DNA of 64,000 nucleotides from Pseudomonas paralactis (GTDB taxonomy: Bacteria; Pseudomonadota; Gammaproteobacteria; Pseudomonadales; Pseudomonadaceae): contig NZ_JYLN01000002.1 of assembly GCF_001439735.1 (NCBI RefSeq), positions 310,001 through 374,000 on the forward strand. The letters run 5' to 3'. Position 1 is the stretch's first letter. Each line of letters begins with the position of its first letter. The position numbers and the translations under genes were made by a program. The notes beneath the pieces were generated by a model. It was not told where the DNA came from, searched no databases, and saw nothing but the letters and a program-made list of their open reading frames with translations. Below are positions 15,019 to 22,912 of the stretch, piece after piece.

Positions 15019-15549
15019 CTATAAAGTTAACGCAAAAACAATAGGTGCAGCATAAAGAGCAATAGTAATAATCAATCGCGAAACTAACCAAAACAAAACA
15101 TGGATAGACTCGAAAACTGTAGGGTGTCGGCTAGTCAGCTGTGGCGCAAGTATTCTAGCTATTCTATCGTCAATTTCTCGATGATTTTCAGTTTCATCAA
15201 GAAGCTCGTCATACCTAGAGGATTGTTCTGACGTAAGTGACGCATCCTTGCTTATTGATCGATATAACTGATGAAGTCCTAGGTAATTTCTGCGCATTTG
15301 AATTGCCCTCCCCCTGAAGTCTCGATTCGAGACGGACAAAGAAACACCGAGAAGAGCAACAGAAAGGATAGCAGCCATCACATCAGTATCGTCACCCAAC
15401 GCCTTTGGATGTTTTATTGAAATTACAGCTAGAGCGGAGCTGAGTATTGCGTACCACACTAATAACAACTGAGAGTGAAGATCTAGCCATTCAAGACGTT
15501 TATGGGCTTGAATTCTGGCTTTGTAGGTAAACCAAACGTTATCCTTCAC
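15019..15549 (-). CDS. SLATT-type two-TM membrane protein, putative defence effector
   Basis: 176 residues from GTG 15549 with AGGAGA upstream. The layout is that of SLATT proteins, probably the SLATT_5 group: an N-terminal helix with charged residues (ARIQAHKRLEWLDLHSQ), two adjacent hydrophobic segments (about 28-45 and 57-74), the conserved SxRDFRGRAxQMRRNYLGLHQL stretch, and a C-terminal hydrophobic region (about 145-176). SLATT proteins are predicted pore-forming effectors in nucleotide-signal and reverse-transcriptase linked conflict systems. No reverse transcriptase, SMODS or SLOG gene is next to it here. It is on the same strand as the helicase-PLD pair but separated by 610 bp. Membrane disruption is family inference. 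Confidence 0.72.
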   Translation of the reverse strand: MKDNVWFTYKARIQAHKRLEWLDLHSQLLLVWYAILSSALAVISIKHPKALGDDTDVMAAILSVALLGVSLSVSNRDFRGRAIQMRRNYLGLHQLYRSISKDASLTSEQSSRYDELLDETENHREIDDRIARILAPQLTSRHPTVFESIHVLFWLVSRLIITIALYAAPIVFALTL

Positions 15550-16159
15550 AGCGTTCTCCTGGGAGGTGCAGTCGACTTTGAATACACTGACAGCCCCAAA
15601 GGTAAGGCAGACCGTAGCTCATCAGCTCAACCGTTAGTTTTAGATTGATAGAAAGGCTATGCAATAGAATAATTCTACAATGCCAGCACGAATAATTGGA
15701 AGTGATATTCGTGAACAAGGCGTAGGAATTCGCGGCAAGCGTGCGGCTAGCAGCTAAAAGCTGCGCCCTGCCTGACAGGCCCTAAACTCTAGCGCTTAAA
15801 CCTAGTATTAACCTGAAAAGTAACAAATATTAGACTGCTATTCTATTTTCGGGATCAGTTCCATTCCCAGCATTTGTACCTAGCGTGGACTTTTGAGAAA
15901 CGAAGCACACTAGCAATGCCAGTATATCAGCGAAAATACACACCACATACAAAAGCATTAAAAAACCTTAATAACAAACTGAAACGCTTTGCTGGTTTTC
16001 TATTAGTCGACATTGCAGGCAAGGCTGCCTGCAATGCGATATAACGAGACTGTATATTTTTCGGAGCAAACCAAAAATCTAGTATGTAAGCCGTTTATAA
16101 ATAATGTTTTCATTAAGCACTTAATGACATAAACGGCCTAATAGTTAACGAGGCTTACC
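15550..16159. other. 610-bp AT-rich intergenic stretch between SLATT and PLD genes
   Basis: No open frame of credible coding character was found on either strand. Two inverted repeats stand out: a perfect 11-bp stem CATTGCAGGCA/TGCCTGCAATG with a 4-base loop (16011-16036) and a short GCAGCT/AGCTGC stem near 15748-15763. Neither is followed by a good T run. It may hold the SLATT promoter, a structured RNA, or remnants of past insertion. Confidence 0.5.
16011..16036. repeat. Perfect 11-bp inverted repeat downstream of PLD gene
   Basis: CATTGCAGGCA, loop AGGC, TGCCTGCAATG. It lies 124 bp past the PLD stop on that gene's downstream side, without a T tract. Could slow or end transcription of the helicase-PLD operon, or be a protein site. 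Confidence 0.7.
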
Positions 16160-17974
16160 TTAAAATATACTTTTTATTTCTTCAGCAACGGCATGCCCCT
16201 CTACATGCACCCCAATCTCGTCATAGTCATTTCCATAAGCTGAGGCAGAAAGCCAATTGAGGCTAGTAATAACGAAATTATCACTGTCCCAGGCTAAAAT
16301 TTTTGCATGAATAGCAGGGAGAGCAATTTTTTCAATATTAATATTAGCGTCTTTAGCTGCCTCGGATATTGTTGATATGTTATTTTCAGTGAGTCCGCCG
16401 CTAGTACGCCCATAAAAAATTTTCGCTTTTACGCCACTATTTCCATTCGTTGATGTAATTAGCGGTGTAATAACTGGTCTCTGGGCGATGTGACTAAACC
16501 TGTGACTGCAAACGACGATATCAATCTTCGCTTCGTCCCTAGCTCTTCTAACTAAGTCGTAATGTTCGTTCTTAAGTATGAGCTTAACGCTAACTAGGTC
16601 CTCGGAAGGGTCATTTTGTTGCGCTATTGATTTTCTAGCCACCGAATTAGCTAAAGTTGATAACTCCCTGCTAAATAAATTAGACACCTTTGAAATCCCC
16701 TGTGCCAGTGAGCTAGATATTCTAAGCATATCAGATGCAAACGCTGTACTAGAAATCTTTACCGATGCCTCAAACAGAGTAAAATTACTATTTAGCCAGT
16801 TACAAGATCCTAAAAAAACCGAATAATCACCCTTCGGATCGTCGTAAATAATGAACTTTGAATGTGACGCCGTGGGCTCTAAATGAACATTAATTAATGT
16901 GTCGAGCCCCTCCAGCCTAGCATGTTCAACCATTTCACTAAGAGAGTCTCTAGTTTGTTGATAGGGCTGAAGGTCCTTGCCCTCACTTGGTTCAACCTGC
17001 CCCCATAATATATCAATTTTTACAGACCGCTTTGCTAGAGAAAATAGCTCACCGGTTAAAGCTTTTAAATTGGCAGGATTGATAAATGTAGAGTGTATTA
17101 TTAGCCTTGTACTTGCTGTCTTCAGGGAAATTTCAAGCGCAGCTTTGTGCTCGTCGGCACCAAGAATCAACTGGACATCGTCCCTTTTTAATTCAATTGC
17201 GGGAAAGTTCTTTTCGATCTTAGATCCTTGAAAAGTAAACATGCTATGTTGTTTTTCTGTTTGCGTACCAAGCAGTTCAAGCTCTTCGGACTTTTTATGA
17301 GCGGTCATTAATATTTGCTCTGTCAAATCATCAGACAGATTAATTGGCGCATTGCCAATTCTATCTGAATCGTCGACAGACACTAAGCCATATCTTATAT
17401 TATCTCTACTTATTCTTATATATGTATCATCAATGGCTACGGCCTCTTCATCCCCATCGGAAACGCAGTCAAATATGTCCGCATGATGCGCTTCTTTATA
17501 TGGCTTTGGGAATGAGAGCGTCGCTACAAAACTTCCTTTACTTGGCAGTATTTCACCTAATCTCTTTTCATTGTATAACTGAAAAGCTTGCTGTCTATGA
17601 CCAACCCTGTAGCAATCAGAAGTGCACGGATCTATTATATACTGTCTTATCGAAGTAATTGGTTCCTTCTCAAGTGGAAGCTCTTCCAAGGTAGCAACAG
17701 CCTTGCCGTTAGACGTTGCGACAAAAGAAAATTGTTTTTCGACTTTCACTAACTCGAGCCAACCTGCTTTCATTAAAGGTATAAGCACTTCAATAATAAG
17801 ACGTTTAGGCAAATTTGACGCTTTAGCGAGTTGCTGTGCGGAAGCCGGTTGTTTTACAATCGCCTGCAATAGTAAATGATCAATTGCCCCCCACCTTTTC
17901 CCTTTTAGAATTTTAAATCGCTGCTGTTCGTAGTAAAAAGGTACAGCAACAAATATTGTAGGTCTATTAGCCAT
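16160..17974 (-). CDS. PLD-family nuclease-like protein (MkoB-like), two HKD motifs
   Basis: 604 residues from ATG 17974, which overlaps the helicase stop by 8 bp; a longer in-frame start at 18085 would overlap far more. Residues about 25-95 look like a winged helix (LLLQAIVKQPASAQQLAKAS). Two complete HxKx4D motifs are present: HSKFIIYD near residue 371, followed by LGSCNW, and HAKILAWD near residue 554, followed by ITSLNW. Both halves of a phospholipase D active site are therefore intact, as in PLD nucleases. Coupling to a COG1112-like helicase gene is the arrangement of type I Mokosh phage defence. Nuclease activity and the defence role are inferred. Confidence 0.8.
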   Translation of the reverse strand: MANRPTIFVAVPFYYEQQRFKILKGKRWGAIDHLLLQAIVKQPASAQQLAKASNLPKRLIIEVLIPLMKAGWLELVKVEKQFSFVATSNGKAVATLEELPLEKEPITSIRQYIIDPCTSDCYRVGHRQQAFQLYNEKRLGEILPSKGSFVATLSFPKPYKEAHHADIFDCVSDGDEEAVAIDDTYIRISRDNIRYGLVSVDDSDRIGNAPINLSDDLTEQILMTAHKKSEELELLGTQTEKQHSMFTFQGSKIEKNFPAIELKRDDVQLILGADEHKAALEISLKTASTRLIIHSTFINPANLKALTGELFSLAKRSVKIDILWGQVEPSEGKDLQPYQQTRDSLSEMVEHARLEGLDTLINVHLEPTASHSKFIIYDDPKGDYSVFLGSCNWLNSNFTLFEASVKISSTAFASDMLRISSSLAQGISKVSNLFSRELSTLANSVARKSIAQQNDPSEDLVSVKLILKNEHYDLVRRARDEAKIDIVVCSHRFSHIAQRPVITPLITSTNGNSGVKAKIFYGRTSGGLTENNISTISEAAKDANINIEKIALPAIHAKILAWDSDNFVITSLNWLSASAYGNDYDEIGVHVEGHAVAEEIKSIF

Positions 17975-20900
17975 TGTGATTTTTCTCTGTCGATTGATGA
18001 CTTGCGGTTTGTCTAATAGATGATGGAAATGATTTTTTTTTGTTGCAGGGCTTTGCTTTACGAGCATCATGCTCAGATAACTCATAACTGGATATTAACG
18101 TAACAGCACCCGATGCAATAAACGCTTCGAGCTTATTAATTAATTTGATAAAAAATTCCGTTTGAGATTTTAGGCTAGCATCACTAACATTAGTTGATTC
18201 GTTAACCCCCCAGTACTTCAGGAAGGAGTATGAACCCACGACTATAAGTTTATGACGAGCTCTACTTAAAAGTACATTCATGCGGCGCTCATCTGCAAGA
18301 AAACCTAGCGCACCACGTATGGTCGGATTTCCGTTATTTCTAACTAATGAAACTATGACGACATCTGCCTCGCTTCCTTGAAATGCGTCAACAGTACTGC
18401 AAAAATCCGAGTGATCGCTGGCCGGGTCAAAATCAGACAAGTGAGAGAACTCTGGCTTAAGTTTGCCGTGCTTATAAATAAATCGTGATATCCTCCCAAC
18501 CTGTTCAGAATAGGGGGATAGTATTGCTATTTTGCACCGGGAGCTTGAGTCTTTATTAGCTTTTATATTTTTCAACAACGAAGTAATAACTTTGCGTTCA
18601 TTAAGGTTATTCCACCTAGGCAAGCTTTCCCCAGTTTTCATTTGTTTAGTTGTCTGGACATCCGGCATATCTATCCAAGTAATTGAAGCTGAGTCTCTAA
18701 GCAACGTGGAGGCATCAAATGAGAACGGTAAAACCTTATCACTACTAGTGAATGCTTTTTTCTTATCCTCATCAGTTTTTAGATCATCATCATAAAAAAC
18801 ATTTGAAATAACTTCTGCGATATCTGGGTGCATCCTATGTTGAACAGTGAGCATACTACCGATAGCACTTCTGCCATCCTCGGAGCCAAACATATGTTTA
18901 TGTTGCTTAGCTTCCTTAACCTCATCCTCAACTAAGGTTTTAAAGAGCATAAAGTACTTTGACGCCGCCCGCCCAATGTCAGCCGTACTTTTTTCTGTAC
19001 TTTGCAACTCATCAAGAAAAGTTTTGGTTGCTTCACCTTTGATTTTGGCGCTAAAGATACTTTCGCTGTCTTGCAATAGGCTTTTGAGTTTCTCAGGAGA
19101 GCCCAGTATTGATATTATTTCATTGGATCTATATGGGGGCAGTTGCTTGTGGTCTCCAATCATCAATCGACGATGAGACAGCAACAATGGACTGGCTAAC
19201 TCTAGTCCAGTTGCCTTACCTGTTTCCTCCATAATTGACCAGTCAAATTGGGCTCTGTCTTTGATCATTCGCTCCACTTGCTCGGAGTTTGTAGTAGAAA
19301 AAACTATATTAGCTGCGCGAAGTAGCTGATTAATGAGCGGGTGTCTTTTATATATTTGCCCACTAAGTAAAAGTCGAGCTTCATTTTTTATTGAATCGGA
19401 ACCGGAATTTAAAAAAAGCTCGCTATTGATAAAATTTTGAATATATTTCTTGGCTTTCTCATCGGCATCAACGAGAGAAGTTTCATCATTTTTATCTTGC
19501 TTACTACACCTTATGATTAATAGCTCATCTGAATGTTCACTTTTTTCAAGATGTTGGCATACCTCATGAAACAAGTGTTGAACGGTTGAGTGACTTTGTG
19601 CCGTTAAAAGGATTCGACTATCAGGCTCTTGTTCAAAAAAGTATCTTACCAGTGTTGATACCAAGAATGTTTTTCCGACACCTGGTGGGCCTTGAACTAA
19701 AGATAGAGGATGAGTTGAAATAATTTTTTTGAATGATTTTTTTTTCGAATCATCCAACCTAGCTGTATGATTATCAATATTCGGAGGCAACGCAAAAGTG
19801 TTGGAGTACTTTTGCGGCGATATCAGTACATTAATTAGCTCAGTATGAGATGTCAGTGTGTCTAAGGCTTTTGATCGTCGAGTAAGTTGTCTTATAGTGC
19901 CTTGCAATGAATTCGGCGCTATAAAATAGTTTTGGTGGTTAGGCAAGGGCGACTTGGTTGTAAAATTATACGTTAACTGACCCTCATCAGTTATGTGATA
20001 GTTTTGATAATCAAGAATAATTTCTTCGTCTTCTTTTCCGAATCCGTTTCCACTTACTAAACTCCAGACGAGAGTTTCAAACTCGCCCTCGTCCTTCTTA
20101 AGGATTTTTTCGAGCCTCACAGCTGGCGGATCAACATCCAATAGTTTAGCTAGCCGCTCAGACTCTTCAGAGTTCTTGCTGCATATTTGAATGCAGTAGC
20201 TTTCCCCGTCATTTTCAGAGCACATTATTTCGATGGGAAATATTTCAGATCTCGCATAAGCAATCTCGGTAAGATGGCAAGCGATAAAACTATCAATAAG
20301 TTCTTGTTGCTCAGTTGTTCGAGCAGCTTCACCTGCTTCCAACTTGCTAAATAACGAAACCCATGAATTTTCTTCCGGCGCGCTGGTATTACTGCGCTGA
20401 GAGCTGAATGCATCTGCTATGGTTATAGTTAATATTTTCTCAGATGCAATCGAAATTGCTCTTGAGTACTTCATGAGGTGAGCGGGCGGGTCAGAATATG
20501 CTCGATCACACACGGCAATATCCCATGTACTTTCATCTGAATGTTTACCAGGGCTGAATTGATCAAGCTGATAGGTTAATTCATTTCCTTTTAGCAGATA
20601 TATTGGATCCTGCTTGTTTGGTGGTGTTGCTCTCAATAGTAGCGCAGAATCTGCAATATCTTTTTCAACGAATTTCTTAAGCTCGGCGATATTTGTTTTA
20701 TCTAACGTCACACCGTATTTTTGCTTATATATGTCCTGGATTTTAGAGGTCACGCTATTTTGATATAGCTTTGATTCGGGATTGGTGGACACTTTAAGAG
20801 CAAGGCTAAATGGGTTGGCTGTTTTTGAAGCCCCTCGATCTAACGCAGAGACAATTTCCAATATTGCATTTTTCGTGAAGGCGCCATCAATACTTTCGTA

Positions 20901-21719
20901 TGTCGAGCTAGATCTAAATGGTATAGCACCTATGAGTTTTTTTATAAATATCACCTCTATAAGCATTAGCCCTGAGGTAGCCGAGATATCTTTAATTTGC
21001 TCCGACATGCCTTCCAGGGAGCCGAGATCAAGATTAAGTATTTTTGAGACCAGTATACCAAGTTCTTTCCAATCGTTCGCAAATGAATACGTAGGAGTGG
21101 TATTTATGGCGCTTGACCTTTCTGGCGTTGAATGCGAGATCGTGGTCACTCGCATAGACCATTCAAACCCGGTAAGTTGAAAGTCTCTGCATCCATCATG
21201 CTGGTTATTTGTAGCTAAAATGGAGTCCGTGCTTAATTGACGATGCAGTAGGCCTTGATTATGCAAGATTTCAATTGCAGATGAAATTCTTATTATATTT
21301 TTCCAGAAATGCGCTCGCTGGCTTGGTTTCTTTAAGTTTTTTATCCAAAATGGTTTTCGTGTTAACACCTTAGAGCTCATGAGAAAAGAAAGGGGCAGCC
21401 TCTCTTGAGTGTCTAGGACCAAATAGAACCCCTCGGTATCTTTGCCTGAATCAACCAAGGTTGCTATTAGATCGTCCGCGCCAGGAAAACCATTTAGCCG
21501 ATGCAATTGGCGGAGTTCATGTAGCCAAATTGCCTCAACCTCTTCATCGCATATTTCGAGAGACCTAGGCCAGTGCTTTATGATAAAAAAATCGCCTTCT
21601 TTTTCAGCACTGTAAATAATTGGTCTTCCTGAGGAGTCATCGGCTACTGATAATGGAACCTCACTGAGGTTGTAATTTTGCAAGAATTCATTTTCCGCAT
21701 TTATCATATTCAATTCCAT
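17967..21719 (-). CDS. Large SF1 helicase with N-terminal pseudokinase-like region (MkoA-like)
   Basis: 1,250 residues (ATG 21719; ATG 21707 is an alternative). Residues about 25-215 resemble a protein kinase fold with broken motifs: the catalytic loop reads LLHRQLSTDSIL (Asp replaced by Gln) and the DFG position reads LTGFEW. From about residue 660 a UPF1/COG1112-type helicase is complete: Walker A GPPGVGKT (near 678), motif II as MEETGKA, motif III GDHKQLPP (near 855), motif V VDAFQGSEADVV (near 1110) and motif VI ERRMNVLLSRARHK (near 1148). The order kinase-like, then helicase, with a coupled PLD gene matches type I Mokosh. DNA is visibly AT-rich compared with flanking core genes, suggesting transfer. 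RNA versus DNA substrate cannot be told from sequence. Confidence 0.82.
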   Translation of the reverse strand: MELNMINAENEFLQNYNLSEVPLSVADDSSGRPIIYSAEKEGDFFIIKHWPRSLEICDEEVEAIWLHELRQLHRLNGFPGADDLIATLVDSGKDTEGFYLVLDTQERLPLSFLMSSKVLTRKPFWIKNLKKPSQRAHFWKNIIRISSAIEILHNQGLLHRQLSTDSILATNNQHDGCRDFQLTGFEWSMRVTTISHSTPERSSAINTTPTYSFANDWKELGILVSKILNLDLGSLEGMSEQIKDISATSGLMLIEVIFIKKLIGAIPFRSSSTYESIDGAFTKNAILEIVSALDRGASKTANPFSLALKVSTNPESKLYQNSVTSKIQDIYKQKYGVTLDKTNIAELKKFVEKDIADSALLLRATPPNKQDPIYLLKGNELTYQLDQFSPGKHSDESTWDIAVCDRAYSDPPAHLMKYSRAISIASEKILTITIADAFSSQRSNTSAPEENSWVSLFSKLEAGEAARTTEQQELIDSFIACHLTEIAYARSEIFPIEIMCSENDGESYCIQICSKNSEESERLAKLLDVDPPAVRLEKILKKDEGEFETLVWSLVSGNGFGKEDEEIILDYQNYHITDEGQLTYNFTTKSPLPNHQNYFIAPNSLQGTIRQLTRRSKALDTLTSHTELINVLISPQKYSNTFALPPNIDNHTARLDDSKKKSFKKIISTHPLSLVQGPPGVGKTFLVSTLVRYFFEQEPDSRILLTAQSHSTVQHLFHEVCQHLEKSEHSDELLIIRCSKQDKNDETSLVDADEKAKKYIQNFINSELFLNSGSDSIKNEARLLLSGQIYKRHPLINQLLRAANIVFSTTNSEQVERMIKDRAQFDWSIMEETGKATGLELASPLLLSHRRLMIGDHKQLPPYRSNEIISILGSPEKLKSLLQDSESIFSAKIKGEATKTFLDELQSTEKSTADIGRAASKYFMLFKTLVEDEVKEAKQHKHMFGSEDGRSAIGSMLTVQHRMHPDIAEVISNVFYDDDLKTDEDKKKAFTSSDKVLPFSFDASTLLRDSASITWIDMPDVQTTKQMKTGESLPRWNNLNERKVITSLLKNIKANKDSSSRCKIAILSPYSEQVGRISRFIYKHGKLKPEFSHLSDFDPASDHSDFCSTVDAFQGSEADVVIVSLVRNNGNPTIRGALGFLADERRMNVLLSRARHKLIVVGSYSFLKYWGVNESTNVSDASLKSQTEFFIKLINKLEAFIASGAVTLISSYELSEHDARKAKPCNKKKSFPSSIRQTASHQSTEKNHNG

Positions 21720-22251
21720 TGAGTGGGCAGCCGTTGTAACGTACCAGATTGTGAAAACTTATTGGAGGCCCTATGCCATCATTCTCGGCAAAGTTTTTCA
21801 ACTTCTAGCTGAGTCTGACTGAGGTGCAATGGCCGATAGCTGCCTTCACCTTTAAAACGCTGACCAGAGGTGATCAAGCCTGCTCTTACATCTTAGGTGA
21901 TCATTTCCGGGGCGGATCCTCTTCCCTGGGTCCGCTTGTCCACTGGCAAAGCAAAGAGGTTACCCATTTCCCAGTTGCACCCACCCCACCACCACGCTAC
22001 CCTTTCCTCCATCGCTGCCAATTCAGCGATCGGGTCTGATAACCCGTCAAGATGCAGGTGCACTAAGCGCTCCCAAACCCGATTGAAGGCGTTTTTTTTC
22101 GTCCATCATTTCGTGCAATGGCGGCTGTGCGTGGGAGACCTTCGGGTCTGCCGGGTTCCTGTATCTCCGGTTTATCAGCCTGCGCACAGCTGCCACCCCA
22201 TTCGCCTGATAACGAACGTGGTAGCTCTCACTTGATATGGGAGTTTTACCG
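21720..22251. other. Right edge of accessory island, no gene seen
   Basis: Base composition changes here from AT-rich back to the core level. Plus-strand open frames at 21824-22039 and 21897-22235 are Pro/Ser/His-rich and lack ribosome sites; I do not believe them. No tRNA, integrase or clear direct repeat marking an insertion point was found. Confidence 0.5.
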
Positions 22252-22533
22252 ATGACCGCTACAAATCAGCCTGCGTTAACCACCCTCGGCGTCACCCCCT
22301 TCTCCTTTCACTCCGACCAACCTCTATTCCGCGTCAACAGCGGTGTTTCCCTGCAAGACGCCTTGCACCACGCCTCCGATCTTCTCCATGTCGCCAAGCT
22401 GCTCGCAGAAGATGCGGCGATGATCAAGGAGACGGACCGTTATGCGTGGGCGTCGCATTACTTGCAGGAGATGGTCAAGGCGGTAATTGATGATGTGGTG
22501 AAGGTGTTGGATTCGCCCGGCAACATTCAGTAA
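22252..22533 (+). CDS. DUF3077-like small protein
   Basis: 93 residues from ATG 22252, chosen over ATG 22237 because GGGAG lies at good distance. The sequence (PLFRVNSGVSLQDALHHASD, then LLAEDAAMIKETDRYAWASH) matches the DUF3077 family common in Pseudomonas: a short beta start and a helical hairpin ending in YLxEMxKAxxDD. Function is not known. It is a core-like gene between the accessory island and mutS. Confidence 0.78.
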   Translation: MTATNQPALTTLGVTPFSFHSDQPLFRVNSGVSLQDALHHASDLLHVAKLLAEDAAMIKETDRYAWASHYLQEMVKAVIDDVVKVLDSPGNIQ

Positions 22534-22714
22534 GGGGGCGATAAAAAGAAGGGGGCGGCGTATTTTAATAAATGCGCCACCCCTTCTTCTATTTCTACCG
22601 GGTCGTTTGCGACCTGCGAAGGGTCGACTTCGCATGTTAACCTTGCGCCCATCGCAAAAAATGCTGGGCCAAGCGCCCAATGCCGATCAGTTAAGCGACC
22701 ACGATTGGGCAAGG

Positions 22715-22811
22715 TGTGGAGCTTTTGAACTTCAGCGATGCGGGTGCTTCGGCCCGCCGGTACAGCGCGGTGATCCCATCGCAGCCTCGCTGAAGCTCGA
22801 CAGCTCCCACA
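22715..22811. repeat. Degenerate REPIN-like inverted repeat upstream of mutS
   Basis: Ends TGTGGAGCT (22715) and AGCTCCCACA (22802-22811) resemble the REP heads seen elsewhere; inside, CTTCAGCGA (22730-22738) and TCGCTGAAG (22787-22795) form perfect 9-bp arms, with CGATG/CATCG next to them. It is the only structure seen in the 379-bp gap between the DUF3077-like gene and mutS. Confidence 0.6.
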
Positions 22812-22912
22812 TTCGACCTGCTTTGTTTTGACGTGCGCCTTTCTAAACTGATCGACACTGGACCACGCGCCCCCTTTGCCCCATCACTTTCAACGAATTT
22901 GCCTATTACCCA

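Noticed and set aside
15019..15549. SLATT protein as tailocin holin or immunity protein
   Set aside because: The charged loop pattern after the second membrane segment fits SLATT and the gene is separated from the tail operon by the repressor and AT-rich DNA.
16011..16036. Hairpin considered as intrinsic terminator or CRISPR repeat
   Set aside because: No T tract on either strand and it occurs once, so neither label is supported; kept only as an inverted repeat.
21824..22235. Plus-strand open frames at the right edge of the island
   Set aside because: Composition is Pro/Ser/His-rich with no motif and no ribosome site.
14816..22251. Possible prophage or integrative element around the defence genes
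   Set aside because: No integrase, excisionase, tRNA gene or flanking direct repeat was seen.
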